Position numbers and translations under genes: made by a program
Notes under the pieces: generated by a model
Told to the model about the DNA's origin: nothing
Database searches by the model: none
The model's input: the letters and a program-made list of their open reading frames with translations, nothing else
In this document: positions 44,919-56,911 of the stretch, piece after piece
Layout of the letters: the number at the start of each line of letters is the position of its first letter
Numbering within the stretch: the first letter of the stretch is position 1
From: Croceicoccus naphthovorans
GTDB taxonomy: Bacteria > Pseudomonadota > Alphaproteobacteria > Sphingomonadales > Sphingomonadaceae
Assembly (NCBI RefSeq): GCF_001028705.1
Contig: NZ_CP011770.1
Coordinates: 747,501-811,500, forward strand
Reading direction: 5' to 3'
DNA: 64,000 nucleotides

Positions 44919-46145
44919 ATGGCAGGGGTAGGCGAAGACCGGCGCGACGTCGTAATTCTGGGCGGGGGGCTTGTCGGTATGAGCCTTGCGCTCGCGCTGG
45001 CCAGTAAGGGGGTGAGCAGTCATGTGCTCGACGCCTCGGACCCTGCCACGCAGACTGCGGCGGGGTTCGACGGGCGCGCCTCTGCCGTTTCCACTGCCAG
45101 CTGGAATCTGTTCGGCAATATCGGCGTGGCGAATCGGCTGGAGCCGTTCGGCTGTCCCATCGATTCCATCGCCGTTTCCGACCAATTGAAGCCCGGTGAA
45201 CTGCATTTCCGCCCGGAACCGGACGAAGGCTCGCTAGGCCGCATGTTCGCCAATCGCCAGTTGCGCATCGCTTTGAACGAAGCGGGCGTGGCGGAGCCGC
45301 TGATTGCGTTTCACCCCAACAGCCGCATCGTCGCGCGCGAACGGGACGAATTCGGGGTTGCCGCCATTCGCGAGGATGGTGCGCGGTTTACCGGTAGCCT
45401 GCTGGTCGCCGCCGAAGGTCGCCGCTCGCCCACACGCGAGGAGGCGGGGCTGTCGGTCGCGAAGTGGGACTATCGCCACCGCGCGCTGATCTGTGGGCTG
45501 GTGCATGAAAAGCCGCATGGAAATGTGGCTTGGGAAATCTTCTATCCCGCCGGACCTTTCGCGCTGCTGCCCATGTTGGACGACGATCGCGGGCGGCATC
45601 GCTCGGCGCTCGTCTGGACCGTAGCCGAAAAAGATGCCCCGGCGTGGTTGAAGCTGGGCGAGCGGGCCTTCGTGGCCGAGGCGCAGAAGCGGATGGGTGG
45701 CATTCTGGGCGAGATCGAGCTGGAAGGGCCGCGTTCGTCATTCCCGCTGGGGTTTCACCACGCGCCGACAATCATTGCCGACCGTCTGGCGCTTGTCGGT
45801 GACGCGGCGCATGGCATTCACCCCATTGCCGGGCAGGGCCTCAACCTCGGTCTGCGCGATGCGGCAGCTTTGGCGGAGGTCATCGCCGATGGCATGCGGC
45901 TGGGGCTGGAGCCAGGCGATGCGCAGATTCTGAAACGTTATCAGGACTGGCGCGGGCTGGACGACTTTACGGTTGCGCTGGCCACCGACGGTCTGACATG
46001 GCTTTTCGGCGTGCCCGGCAAGACCGCCAGCGCGGTGCGCCGCGCCGGGATGGGCGCGATTGAGCGGATTGCCCCGCTGAAACGCTGGTTCATGGATGAG
46101 GCGCGGGGCGTGTCCGGCACGCTGCCCGCGCTGTTGCAGGACTAG
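44919..46145 (+). CDS. UbiH/UbiF/COQ6-type FAD monooxygenase
   Basis: A 408-residue flavoprotein: FAD-binding GGGLVGMSLALALASKG (~14-30), DGRASAVS in the second block, and LVGDAAHGIHPIAGQGLNLGLRDAAALAE, the DG/GD motif of the UbiH-COQ6 group. It hydroxylates the ring in ubiquinone synthesis; which position cannot be read from motifs. Its upstream region has 14-bp tandem repeats. The 3' end overlaps the Mic60-like gene by four bases in opposite orientation. Confidence 0.88.
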   Translation: MAGVGEDRRDVVILGGGLVGMSLALALASKGVSSHVLDASDPATQTAAGFDGRASAVSTASWNLFGNIGVANRLEPFGCPIDSIAVSDQLKPGELHFRPEPDEGSLGRMFANRQLRIALNEAGVAEPLIAFHPNSRIVARERDEFGVAAIREDGARFTGSLLVAAEGRRSPTREEAGLSVAKWDYRHRALICGLVHEKPHGNVAWEIFYPAGPFALLPMLDDDRGRHRSALVWTVAEKDAPAWLKLGERAFVAEAQKRMGGILGEIELEGPRSSFPLGFHHAPTIIADRLALVGDAAHGIHPIAGQGLNLGLRDAAALAEVIADGMRLGLEPGDAQILKRYQDWRGLDDFTVALATDGLTWLFGVPGKTASAVRRAGMGAIERIAPLKRWFMDEARGVSGTLPALLQD

Positions 46146-47104
46146 TCGCCCGCGACCGCCGCCGCTTCGCTATCGTTAGCGCGGATGGCGGCAGTCGGGC
46201 GGGACGACGGCGCGGCGGGACTGCCCTGACGCACCGGCCGACCTTCGCTGTTGATCAACTGGCGCGGTTCCAGCAGCGCCGCTGTCTCGATAAGGTCCAA
46301 CGCATCGTGCACCGCGACATAGCGCCGCGCATCGGCCAGCCACGGGGCCGTGCGTTCGGCATTGGGCAGACGTTCGACCAACGCCGAAGCCGCCTCGATC
46401 CGTCCGTCTTCCAGCAATTGTTGCGCCCGGTCCATCCGCGCCACCGGCTGCGGCGAGGGGGCGCTGGCCTTGCGCAGCACGAACAGGCTTTGCAATTCTG
46501 ACTGGACCCGGTCCCACGTCGACGCGCTGTCCGGCTCCTGGACCGCTTCGTTAGACATCGTTTCGAGGCCGAGGCGTAGCGAATCCAGCGTGACCGGATT
46601 GCGCGCGCCGTTGATGATCGTGCGAACCGCGTTGGGCTGGGCATTGCCGAAGCGCAGCTGCAGCTGGTTTTCCAGATAGCCAAGCGGCGCACCGCGTTCG
46701 ATCAACCGGCGCGCGGCAAAGGCGACCAGCAGTCCCTCGGCCCGCGCGGCGTGGCCCGATGCGGCTTCTGCCTGTAAGTCCAGCCGGTTGAGCCTGCGTT
46801 CCAAGTCCTCGATCCGCATACCCATTGTTGCGGGCGAACCGGCGGCCAGCGCGGTTTCTGTCGGCACGGCAGCGGCCATTTCGGGATCGTCGGGCAGGGC
46901 TGCAATGGCTGCCTGTTCCTGTGCCGCGTCTTCGGGATCGCTCAGCCACCCGCTCGACCACGCCAGGTAGAATGCCAGCGCCCCGCCTAGCACGAACGAC
47001 AGCAGCACGGCGGAGGCCATCGTGCGGATACGGTTCACGCTGCGGTCCGGGCGGCGATAGGTGCCGGTCGCGGTGGGGGGTGTCGCTTCCATAGGGTCAG
47101 TCAT
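46142..47104 (-). CDS. Mic60/mitofilin-like inner-membrane protein (COG4223 type)
   Basis: A 320-residue protein with one N-terminal membrane helix (ASAVLLSFVLGGALAFYLAW, ~residues 30-50), a coiled coil (RIEDLERRLNRLDLQAEAA) and a C-terminal helical region (RMDRAQQLLEDGRIEAASALVERL). The place right after hemC-hemD in the same direction is the hallmark of the alphaproteobacterial Mic60 homologue, which shapes intracytoplasmic membranes. The sequence is short for the family and diverged, so the call leans on position and layout. The ATG at 47104 was chosen; a GTG at 47128 is an alternative. Confidence 0.6.
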   Translation of the reverse strand: MTDPMEATPPTATGTYRRPDRSVNRIRTMASAVLLSFVLGGALAFYLAWSSGWLSDPEDAAQEQAAIAALPDDPEMAAAVPTETALAAGSPATMGMRIEDLERRLNRLDLQAEAASGHAARAEGLLVAFAARRLIERGAPLGYLENQLQLRFGNAQPNAVRTIINGARNPVTLDSLRLGLETMSNEAVQEPDSASTWDRVQSELQSLFVLRKASAPSPQPVARMDRAQQLLEDGRIEAASALVERLPNAERTAPWLADARRYVAVHDALDLIETAALLEPRQLINSEGRPVRQGSPAAPSSRPTAAIRANDSEAAAVAGD

Positions 47105-47115
47105 CTCGTCCGCGA

Positions 47116-47799
47116 TCACGCTTGGCACATTTGCAACGCCATGGCCAGCAGGGCCCGGTCATCGGGCTGGCTGGCGGTGGAAAGGGCGCGCCAGCCGCCG
47201 CCAGCCCGCTCCGCAATGCGGGGGGCGAGGCAGGTGATGGCGATGGATTGGCGCGGGATATTCAGTCGGTCGACTTCGTTCGCGAAGTGCGCCGCCGCCT
47301 CGCCGGAGTGGAGCAGGACGACTGCGCCTTTGCGGAGCGTTTCGGTGAACGCCGCGCCGATAGGCAAGGCGTTGACGCGATAGAGGGTGCGGGTGTCGAG
47401 CGTTGTCCCGGCGGGCAGGTCCAGCGGTACGTGCGCTTCGCCGGACAGGCGGAGCAGCCGAGACCAGCCGTTTGCGGTCGCAATTGCCAGGACCGACTGC
47501 AAACCGCCCTTCCCGACATGCGTAACCGTGAAGCCGGCTTGCTCGGCGGCGCGCGCCGTTGCCTCGCCGACGCAGAGGGCGGGCAGGGTGATCAGGGAAG
47601 CCAATCCGGGTCCGCCGTGGCGCAAGGCATTGGCGCTGCCGAGCAAGACCGCATGGAATCCGGCCGGATCGGGTAGGTGCCACTTCAGAGGTCCGACTTC
47701 GAACAAAGGAAAGCTTGCGATCGTCAGCCCCAGTTCGCGCCCCAGCGCAACCGTGGCGGCATCTCCAGGTGCCGGACGGATCGTGACGATGGGCGTCAA
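47116..47799 (-). CDS. hemD: Uroporphyrinogen-III synthase
   Basis: A 227-residue protein with weak but typical HemD features: VTIRPAPGDAATVALGRELG at the N-terminus, a central GSANALRHGG and LPALCVGEATARAAEQAGF, and the C-terminal IPRQSIAITCLAPRIAERA. It cyclises hydroxymethylbilane to uroporphyrinogen III. It overlaps hemC by four bases, which supports the assignment. Confidence 0.88.
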   Translation of the reverse strand: MTPIVTIRPAPGDAATVALGRELGLTIASFPLFEVGPLKWHLPDPAGFHAVLLGSANALRHGGPGLASLITLPALCVGEATARAAEQAGFTVTHVGKGGLQSVLAIATANGWSRLLRLSGEAHVPLDLPAGTTLDTRTLYRVNALPIGAAFTETLRKGAVVLLHSGEAAAHFANEVDRLNIPRQSIAITCLAPRIAERAGGGWRALSTASQPDDRALLAMALQMCQA

Positions 47800-48740
47800 G
47801 CCTGCGAGCCTGCGAAATGAACCGCGACCGCATCCGGCGCATCGGCTAGAAGCTGGCGTGCCAATTCAGCCGGACCGTCGCTCTTGGCGGCGAACGTGGC
47901 TTCGGCCTCGACCTTCACCGCGCCGTCGGGACTGAAAATACGGGCGGTCATGGTCAGATCGCCATCGCCACGCGTCCATACCGCGATGGGGCTGTGACAA
48001 TTGCCGCCCAGCGCCAAGAGCAGTGCGCGCTCGGCCATCACTTGCGCCCGCGTTGGTGCATCGTCGATGGCGGCCAGCGCCATGTGCGTCGCTTCGTCGT
48101 CGACACGGCACTCGATCCCGATTGCGCCCTGTGCGGGGGCGGGGAGCCATTGCGGCGGATCGAGCGGGCGCCCGATGCCGGATTCGTTCAGTCGTTGAAG
48201 CCCGGCTGCGGCGAGCAGCGTTACCTCGGCCTCCCCCGTTTGCAACTTCGCCAAACGCGTCGCGACATTGCCACGGAATGAAACCACCGTCAGGTCGGGC
48301 CGCAGGTTCAACATCTGCGCGGCCCGACGCGGTGCGCTGGTGCCGACCCGCGCGCCGGGCGGTATCTGTGAGATCGAACCCGCGCCGACCAGAACGTCGC
48401 GCACATCGGCGCGGGGTAACAACGCGGCGATGGCAATCTGCTCGGGTCGGATCGTTTCGACGTCCTTCATCGAGTGAACCGAAAAATCGATGCGATTTTC
48501 GATCAGCCAGCCGTCGAGCTCCTTGGTCCACAGCGCCTTGCCGCCGATCTCGGCCAGCGGACGGTCCAGCACCTTGTCGCCGCTGGCCAGTACGGGAACG
48601 ATCTCAACCGCGGATTCGGGCCATCCGTGAGCGGCGCACAGGCGCGTGCGCGCCTCGTACGCCTGCGCCATCGCCAGCGGGGAACGACGCGTGCCAAGGC
48701 GCAGGGGGCTTGCGGGAATGGGGGCGGGACTTGGTGACAT
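47796..48740 (-). CDS. hemC: Porphobilinogen deaminase (hydroxymethylbilane synthase)
   Basis: A 314-residue protein from [12 protein letters not shown]; an ATG nine bases earlier is equally possible. Family blocks: [70 protein letters not shown] and the dipyrromethane cofactor Cys in [12 protein letters not shown]. It joins four porphobilinogens into hydroxymethylbilane. Divergent from tsaD. Confidence 0.95.
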   Translation of the reverse strand: MSPSPAPIPASPLRLGTRRSPLAMAQAYEARTRLCAAHGWPESAVEIVPVLASGDKVLDRPLAEIGGKALWTKELDGWLIENRIDFSVHSMKDVETIRPEQIAIAALLPRADVRDVLVGAGSISQIPPGARVGTSAPRRAAQMLNLRPDLTVVSFRGNVATRLAKLQTGEAEVTLLAAAGLQRLNESGIGRPLDPPQWLPAPAQGAIGIECRVDDEATHMALAAIDDAPTRAQVMAERALLLALGGNCHSPIAVWTRGDGDLTMTARIFSPDGAVKVEAEATFAAKSDGPAELARQLLADAPDAVAVHFAGSQA

Positions 48741-48792
48741 AGACGGCATCGCGGCTTGTGCTAGCGGCGCAAAGCGTTCAGGGAAAGCCGCC

Positions 48793-49860
48793 ATGAAGCC
48801 GACCGCAAAAACCGGCCCTTTTGTCCTAGGTATAGAATCGAGCTGCGACGAGAGCGCGGTAGCGATTGTCGCCGCCGACGGGACCATCTTGGCGCAGGCC
48901 ATCGCCTCGCAAGACGAAGCGCATCGACCCTATGGCGGGGTCGTCCCCGAAATCGCCGCGCGGGCCCATGTCGAAGTGCTGGCCCCGATGATCGACCGCG
49001 TGCTGAACGACGCGGGGATGGGTTTGGGCGATCTGGATGCGGTTGCTGCAACCGCGGGGCCGGGGCTGATCGGCGGTGTGATGGTTGGTCTGGTTACGGC
49101 CAAGGCGCTGGCTATGGCAGAGGGGCTGCCGCTGATCGCGATCAATCACCTTGAGGGTCATGCCTTAAGCCCGCGTCTGGCGGATCGCGGGCTGACCTTT
49201 CCGTACCTGCTGTTGCTGGCCAGCGGCGGGCATTGCCAGATTCTGGAAGTGCGCGGGGTCGGCAATTACCGCCGGATCGCGACGACCATCGACGATGCGC
49301 TGGGCGAGGCGTTCGACAAGACCGCGAAAATCTTGGGCCTTGGCTATCCGGGCGGGCCTGCGGTGGAGCGGCTGGCGAGGGAGGGCGATGCCAAGGCCGT
49401 CCCGCTGCCACGCCCGTTGAAGGGGGCGAAAGAGCCGTACTTCTCATTCGCGGGGCTGAAGAGCGCGGTTCTACGCGCAAAGGAGAGCGGCGACTATAAC
49501 GATGCGGACATTGCAGCATCGTTTCAGCAGGCGGCGCTGGATTGCGTGCTGGACCGGACGCGGCGGGCCTTGGGCGAGGCTGGCGATGTCGGTGCGCTGG
49601 TTGTCGCCGGGGGCGTTGCCGCAAATGCGCCATTGCGCATGGCGCTCGAACACTTTGCGCGGGAGCATGATTTGCGGTTCGTCGCGCCACCGTTGAAACT
49701 CTGCACCGACAACGCCGCGATGATCGCTTGGGCGGGGCAAGAGCGGTTGGCGGCGGGACTGGTCGCGCCGGAAGGCGATCCGCTGGACTTCGTGGCGCGG
49801 CCGCGCTGGCCGCTCGATCCCGATGCGGAGCCGGCGCGCGGTGCGGGGGTAAAGGCATGA
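48793..49860 (+). CDS. tsaD: tRNA N6-adenosine threonylcarbamoyltransferase
   Basis: A 355-residue protein with the ASKHA-fold motifs [58 protein letters not shown] (metal-binding His pair) and [16 protein letters not shown], and [13 protein letters not shown]. With TsaB/TsaE it transfers threonylcarbamoyl to A37 of ANN-reading tRNAs. ATG chosen at the family start. gpsA overlaps its stop as ATGA. Confidence 0.96.
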   Translation: MKPTAKTGPFVLGIESSCDESAVAIVAADGTILAQAIASQDEAHRPYGGVVPEIAARAHVEVLAPMIDRVLNDAGMGLGDLDAVAATAGPGLIGGVMVGLVTAKALAMAEGLPLIAINHLEGHALSPRLADRGLTFPYLLLLASGGHCQILEVRGVGNYRRIATTIDDALGEAFDKTAKILGLGYPGGPAVERLAREGDAKAVPLPRPLKGAKEPYFSFAGLKSAVLRAKESGDYNDADIAASFQQAALDCVLDRTRRALGEAGDVGALVVAGGVAANAPLRMALEHFAREHDLRFVAPPLKLCTDNAAMIAWAGQERLAAGLVAPEGDPLDFVARPRWPLDPDAEPARGAGVKA

Positions 49861-50879
49861 GTTCGGCCAAGAATCCAACCATAGGCGTTATCGGAGCAGG
49901 TGCGTGGGGCACCGCGCTGGCACAGATGCTGGCAAGCGACGGGCGCAATGTGCGGCTCTGGGCGCTGGAGCCGGAGGTCATCGAGGCGGTCAACGGTGAT
50001 CATCGCAACCCGCTCTACTTGCCGAGCGCACACCTTGCGCCGCAGATTCGCGCGACTGGCGATCTGGCGGAATTGGCCGGACTGGACATCGTGCTGGCCG
50101 TCACCCCGGCGCAGCATCTTGGGCGCGTGTTGACCGACATGCCCCATTTCGCGGGTGATCTGGTGATCTGTTGCAAGGGGATCGAGGCGGGCACCGGCCG
50201 CCTGATGGCCGATGTCGCCCGCGCCGCCGCGCCGAACGCGATGCAGGCCGTGCTTTCGGGGCCTACCTTCGCGCATGAGGTCGCCGGTGGGCTGCCGACA
50301 GCGGTCACGCTCGCCTGTGAGGGCGGCGAGGAGCAGTGGGATCGTCTGTCCGACGCCATCGCGCGGCCCGAATTCCGGCCGTATTATTCCGAGGACCTGA
50401 CCGGGGCCGAGATCGGCGGGGCGGTCAAGAACGTGCTCGCCATCGCGTGCGGCGTGGTGGACGGGATGGAGCTGGGCCAGAACGCCCGCGCCTCACTGAT
50501 CGCGCGCGGTTATGCGGAGATGTTGCGGTTCGGGCTTGCCAAGGGGGCGCAGGCGGAAACGCTGGCGGGCCTTTGCGGGCTGGGCGATCTGGTGCTGACC
50601 TGTTCGTCGACCAGCAGCCGCAATTTCTCGCTGGGCAAGGCGCTGGGGCAGGGCGAAGACCCGGCCGCGCTGATGAGCAACCGTCGCACCGTGGCAGAGG
50701 GTGCGCATACCGCGCCGGTCCTGCGCGAAGTTGCGCGCGAAATCGGGATCGAGATGCCCATTGCCGAGGCGGTCTGCGCTTTGTTGGAAGGCAAGACCCG
50801 CCCCGACGAGATGGTCGATGCGCTGCTCGCCCGTCCGCTGCGGACCGAAGTCGCGCTGCCAGAGGAGGGCGACGCTTGA
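49857..50879 (+). CDS. gpsA: NAD(P)H-dependent glycerol-3-phosphate dehydrogenase
   Basis: The product has 340 residues: Rossmann motif [48 protein letters not shown], the catalytic Lys in [21 protein letters not shown], and [19 protein letters not shown]. It makes sn-glycerol-3-phosphate for phospholipid synthesis. Coupled to tsaD and followed by the flippase gene, whose TTG start overlaps its stop. Confidence 0.96.
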   Translation: MSSAKNPTIGVIGAGAWGTALAQMLASDGRNVRLWALEPEVIEAVNGDHRNPLYLPSAHLAPQIRATGDLAELAGLDIVLAVTPAQHLGRVLTDMPHFAGDLVICCKGIEAGTGRLMADVARAAAPNAMQAVLSGPTFAHEVAGGLPTAVTLACEGGEEQWDRLSDAIARPEFRPYYSEDLTGAEIGGAVKNVLAIACGVVDGMELGQNARASLIARGYAEMLRFGLAKGAQAETLAGLCGLGDLVLTCSSTSSRNFSLGKALGQGEDPAALMSNRRTVAEGAHTAPVLREVAREIGIEMPIAEAVCALLEGKTRPDEMVDALLARPLRTEVALPEEGDA

Positions 50880-52432
50880 ACGATCCCGTTTCCCCCGCTC
50901 CGGGTGGTTCCCCGGTGGCGGGGGGCGGGAGCGATACGCCTGACGACATGGCCGCGCTGGCCAAGGGCGGTCGCACGAATTTCATGGGTTTCCTGTTGCG
51001 GCTGGCCGCGCGTCTGCCGTTCCTGTTCATCGCCGGGCGGCTCTATGGTGCGGATCAATTGGGGCGCTTTGCTTCCGCGCTGATCGTCATTGAAATCTGC
51101 GGGCAACTGGCGACGCTGGGCCTGAAGCGCGGGCTGGCGCGTGAGCTCAACAACGACGACCGTGACGAAACGCACGTTGTTGCCGACGGTCTGCTGCTCT
51201 CGCTGATCACCAGCGCGGTTTTTGCAGGGATCCTGTTCGTGTTCCCCGACCCGATGTTTCCGAACGGGCGCAACAGCGATTGGGATCTGTGGCTGCCATT
51301 GGGCATCGTGATGCTGGGGCTGACCGAGGTCATGCTGGCCGCGCTCGCCTATCGTTACAACATCGCGGCCACGGTGCGCAGCCGTGCGATTGTGGAGCCA
51401 TGGTCGATCTCGATCATGGCAGGCGTCTTCTTTTACATTCCGGCGACGCAGGATGGGGGGCTGGCGTTGGCCTACCTTTTTTCGGTCATCGCGGCGATGC
51501 TTACCGCGCTGGTGCCGCTGGTGCGCAGCTATGGCCTGCCGCATGGCTGGACCCCGCGCATCGTGCCGCTGGCCAAGATCGCGCGCGACAATTTCCCGCT
51601 GGCGCTGGCCGATGCCATCGAATGGGGCACTCGCCGCCTGGACATCGCGATCCTTGCCCTGTTCGTCAGCCCGGCGACGGTCGGCATTTATTACATCGCG
51701 CAGCAGGTTGCCTCGCTGCCGCAAAAGCTGAAAACCAGTTTCGAGCCCATCCTTGGCCCTGTCATCGTGCGCAAGCTTAAGGACAAGGACTATGCCGCCA
51801 TTGCGCGGCAGGTCTGTCAGGCGGGGTTCTGGATCATCGCGGCGCAGGCGGGGATCGGGCTGGCGCTGGGGATTCCGGGCGAGGCGGTCATGGGCCTTGT
51901 CGGGCCGCAGTTCGTGTATGGCACCGGGGCCTTGGCCTTCCTGCTGGCGGCGGAAGTCGTCGCGGCGACGGCGGTCGTATCCGAGGCGGCGCTGATTTAC
52001 CTTGCGCGGCTCAAAAACCTTGCCGTGTCGTTCGCGACCCTGGCGGTGCAGGGCGCGCTGACCATCGGGATCATCGTCCTGATGCAGCGGGCCGGGTTGG
52101 GCGAGCTGTTTCAGGCGGCCGGGGCCGCGATCGGGCTGATGCTGGCGCTGGGCTTTGCGTCGGTGGTGAAATCGCGGATGCTGGCGCGCATTCTGGACAG
52201 GCGAATCAACAATTTCCGTTGGCCGCTGGTATGGGCGGTCGGTCCGGCGGTTGTCGTCGGCTATGCCTTTACTTTCGGGCCGGAGTGGGCGGAACTGGCC
52301 ATCGGTGTGCCCGCGATCCTCGTCACTTACGGCTACATCATATGGAAGCGCGGGTTCGGGCCCGAGGATCGCGTGTTGTTCCAGAAGGCGGGGGCGACGG
52401 TACCGCTTTCGCCGGAGAACGAAGCGCGGTAA
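50876..52432 (+). CDS. MOP-superfamily polysaccharide flippase
   Basis: A 518-residue membrane protein with 12 or more hydrophobic helices (for example FLLRLAARLPFLFIAGRLYG, GLALAYLFSVIAAMLTALVPL, AVVVGYAFTFGPEWAELAI). GADQLGRFASALIVIE is the typical N-terminal block of Wzx/MATE-type exporters of the polysaccharide biosynthesis family. The start is a TTG overlapping the gpsA stop, with AGGAGGG seven bases upstream, the best ribosome site in the region; an ATG at 50948 is the alternative. The exported substrate is unknown. Confidence 0.8.
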   Translation: MNDPVSPAPGGSPVAGGGSDTPDDMAALAKGGRTNFMGFLLRLAARLPFLFIAGRLYGADQLGRFASALIVIEICGQLATLGLKRGLARELNNDDRDETHVVADGLLLSLITSAVFAGILFVFPDPMFPNGRNSDWDLWLPLGIVMLGLTEVMLAALAYRYNIAATVRSRAIVEPWSISIMAGVFFYIPATQDGGLALAYLFSVIAAMLTALVPLVRSYGLPHGWTPRIVPLAKIARDNFPLALADAIEWGTRRLDIAILALFVSPATVGIYYIAQQVASLPQKLKTSFEPILGPVIVRKLKDKDYAAIARQVCQAGFWIIAAQAGIGLALGIPGEAVMGLVGPQFVYGTGALAFLLAAEVVAATAVVSEAALIYLARLKNLAVSFATLAVQGALTIGIIVLMQRAGLGELFQAAGAAIGLMLALGFASVVKSRMLARILDRRINNFRWPLVWAVGPAVVVGYAFTFGPEWAELAIGVPAILVTYGYIIWKRGFGPEDRVLFQKAGATVPLSPENEAR

Positions 52433-52445
52433 CGGGGCACTTGCG

Positions 52446-53204
52446 ATGAATGTTCTCCTCTCCCTGCCCCCTGCGGTGAAGATCGCCATCGGCGCGCTTT
52501 TGGTTGTCGCCGTTGCGCTGTTTGCCGCGTACAGGAACGACGATGCCATCGTCGCGAAGTTGCAGGCCGAGGCGGACAAGGCGATTGCCGCAGAGGGCGG
52601 CAAGGGCATCCGCGCCGACTTCACCGGTCGCAATGGCTGGACCACGCGGCACCCGACATTGCATGGCGGCGATGACCTCGACGATGGCGTGCGGTCTCGC
52701 GTCGCCCGTGCCGTTGCCGCAGTTCCCGGCGTGGGCGGCGTCCACTGGGCCAACCGCAAGGCCCGTGCCGCCGCGCAGGAGGCAGCGAACGAGCCCGGCC
52801 CGTTCCATTGCCAGCGCGATGTCGAATCCTTGCTCGACGTGCGCGTGATCCGTTTTGCCCAGTCGAGCGCCGCGATAGAGGAAGGCAGCGAACTGCTGCT
52901 CGACGAAGTGGCGGAGGCGTTGAAACCCTGTCGCGGCAGCATCATCGCGGTGTCGGGGCATTCCGATGCGGTGGGCAATGCGGCGGTCAACCTGCGCCTG
53001 TCGCGCGAACGCGCCGATGCCGTGCGCGATGCGCTGGTGGCGCGGGGCTTGCCGCGCGATTCGTTGCGGTCTGAGGGATACGGTTCGGCTCGCCCGGTCG
53101 AGGGGCTGGAGCCTGAAGACCCGGCCAATCGCCGCATTGAATTTTCGGTCATCTCGATCATGCCGCAAGTGCCGACCCCGGTCGACACGCCGGACGCAGG
53201 GTAA
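52446..53204 (+). CDS. OmpA-family outer-membrane or periplasmic protein
   Basis: A 252-residue protein with an N-terminal membrane helix (VKIAIGALLVVAVALFAAY) and a C-terminal OmpA/MotB peptidoglycan-binding domain: IIAVSGHSDAVGNAAVNLRLSRERADAVRDALVARGLP, LRSEGYGSARPV and NRRIEFSV. The linker carries a BON-like piece (VARAVAAVPGVGGVHWAN, ~85-103). It lies 13 bases after the flippase stop, so the two may be co-transcribed. Confidence 0.85.
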   Translation: MNVLLSLPPAVKIAIGALLVVAVALFAAYRNDDAIVAKLQAEADKAIAAEGGKGIRADFTGRNGWTTRHPTLHGGDDLDDGVRSRVARAVAAVPGVGGVHWANRKARAAAQEAANEPGPFHCQRDVESLLDVRVIRFAQSSAAIEEGSELLLDEVAEALKPCRGSIIAVSGHSDAVGNAAVNLRLSRERADAVRDALVARGLPRDSLRSEGYGSARPVEGLEPEDPANRRIEFSVISIMPQVPTPVDTPDAG

Positions 53205-53215
53205 GGGGGGCGCGG

Positions 53216-53380
53216 GTGCCGATCTGGATCGAATTGCTGGTCGCCATGCTGATCGTCTATGGTGCGGTCTTGGTATTGGCGCTCGCCTTTTTTTCGCGCC
53301 GTGTGCGCCTTGCCCGTCTGACGAAAATGCGCGCCGCGCGCATGGTCTATCGCGGCACCGCAATTGAAGAGGATACCTGA
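53216..53380 (+). CDS. Small single-pass membrane protein (54 aa)
   Basis: A GTG-start frame preceded by GGGGGG, encoding 54 residues: WIELLVAMLIVYGAVLVLAL forms a membrane helix, followed by a basic tail (RRVRLARLTKMRAARM) and an acidic end (IEEDT). It lies eleven bases after the OmpA-family stop and two bases before the HhH gene, in the same direction. Short size, helix and context support a real gene; function unknown. Confidence 0.6.
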   Translation: MPIWIELLVAMLIVYGAVLVLALAFFSRRVRLARLTKMRAARMVYRGTAIEEDT

Positions 53381-53382
53381 CG

Positions 53383-54000
53383 ATGGTGGAACTGGTACAG
53401 GCGAACTGGGTCGCCTTCACGATCGTGGCGGTGCTGGCCGTCATTATCGCGCTGTGGTTGCTGGCCCGCCCCCGCAAAGAACGTGTGCGCAGCCACCGCC
53501 CCGATGTGCTGGACGAAGGCGTGGGCCCCGCCAAGCGGAACCAGGCGTTGATCGATGCGCCCTCGGCGACGACCGGCGTCACGCACGAACACGAGCCGCC
53601 CGTCGCGCCCGAAGGCATGGCCGGGATGGGCGAGGCCATCGGTGCCGCGGCATGGGTTCATGATGAGCAGATGCACGCCAAGGATGCGGACCAAATGCCG
53701 GATACGGCGGAAGACGCACAGGCCGTCGCCGTCGCGATCAAGATCGGGGCAGAGGGCGGCGATGCCGACGACTTGTCGCGGATCAAGGGCGTGGGGCCAA
53801 AACTGCTGACCATGCTGGGCGACATGGGCATTTCGCGTTTCGACCAGATCGCGGCGTGGTCGGATGACGATGTACAGAAGATCGACGGCCAGCTGGGCCG
53901 CTTTGCCGGGCGGATCGATCGCGACGACTGGCGGGCACAGGCCAAGTACCTCGCCGAGGGCGATACCGCCGGTTACGAGGAAAAGTTCGGCAAACTGTAA
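53383..54000 (+). CDS. Membrane-anchored helix-hairpin-helix protein
   Basis: The product has 205 residues: N-terminal membrane helix (VAFTIVAVLAVIIALWLLA), an acidic and disordered middle, and a C-terminal domain DLSRIKGVGPKLLTMLGDMG.. and QLGRFAGRIDRDDWRAQAKYLA. This HhH-type domain is also found fused to NuoE and other proteins in alphaproteobacteria; the G-V-G hairpin can bind DNA or protein. It follows the 54-aa gene by two bases. Confidence 0.75.
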   Translation: MVELVQANWVAFTIVAVLAVIIALWLLARPRKERVRSHRPDVLDEGVGPAKRNQALIDAPSATTGVTHEHEPPVAPEGMAGMGEAIGAAAWVHDEQMHAKDADQMPDTAEDAQAVAVAIKIGAEGGDADDLSRIKGVGPKLLTMLGDMGISRFDQIAAWSDDDVQKIDGQLGRFAGRIDRDDWRAQAKYLAEGDTAGYEEKFGKL

Positions 54001-54008
54001 GGCTCGCG

Positions 54009-54596
54009 TCAGGCAGGAGGCGCTTCGGTCTCGTCCACGCCCTTGATCGTTGCGTCGGGCTCTATCGTGCAATTGGTGATCGTGCCTGCCGCGATCGAGC
54101 TGGCGGGTGAGATCACTTTGCCGCCGCCCGCGACGGTGGCATAGAACGGCCCGCCGGTCACCGCGATCCAGTGCGGATCGTCGGACCGCAGGGCACCGCG
54201 CCATGCTTTGCCATCATTCTCAACCTTCAGGCGCAGAATGCCGCGATAGCCGACGAAGGCCAGCAGCGCCTTGGCGCCATCGTCCGATGCGGCGTTGCGG
54301 GTGACGGAAACCATCCCGTCCTCGCATGTCATTTCAATCAGCGGCGTTTTCCCCGGTTCGCCATAGCGTGCGCCGCCATCGACCTGCGTCCATTTCGCAT
54401 CGGGCGGGTCGATCTTGCCGGGCATCGCTTCGGACAGGGCGCGCTGCCGGGCCATCTCGCCCTTGTCCTGTTCAGGCAGGTCGAAGCGCGCGACCGCGCC
54501 GTCGGTGGGTTGTTGCGGCTCCGGCTCCGAAGAGCAGGCGGTGGATAGCAGAATCAGCCCGATCAGGGCGGTGCGAGAGAGGAGCGACCCGGTCAT
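54009..54596 (-). CDS. Unknown lipoprotein
   Basis: A 195-residue protein starting MTGSLLSRTALIGLILLSTAC, a lipobox signal peptide. A second in-frame ATG at 54626 would add ten residues without a better site. The C-terminal half has beta-rich blocks (YRGILRLKVENDG, DPHWIAVTGGPFYATVAGG) but no recognised domain. Convergent with the HhH gene, nine bases between the stops, and downstream of uvrB. Confidence 0.7.
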   Translation of the reverse strand: MTGSLLSRTALIGLILLSTACSSEPEPQQPTDGAVARFDLPEQDKGEMARQRALSEAMPGKIDPPDAKWTQVDGGARYGEPGKTPLIEMTCEDGMVSVTRNAASDDGAKALLAFVGYRGILRLKVENDGKAWRGALRSDDPHWIAVTGGPFYATVAGGGKVISPASSIAAGTITNCTIEPDATIKGVDETEAPPA

Positions 54597-54658
54597 GACA
54601 GGGTCGCTATCATCGTGCCGATCCATGCGAAAGGTTGGGCAGAGCCTTATAAACGACC

Positions 54659-56845
<2,187 letters not shown>

Positions 56846-56911
56846 GCGCCGGGATATGGGGGCAGAGCGATGGCGATGCAATCGGATGGGTTTTCTTGCC
56901 GGGCGAAATGA

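Noticed and set aside
50510-53188. 892-aa leftward frame
   Set aside because: Very long but antisense to gpsA, the flippase and the OmpA gene; composition is typical of high-GC antisense frames.
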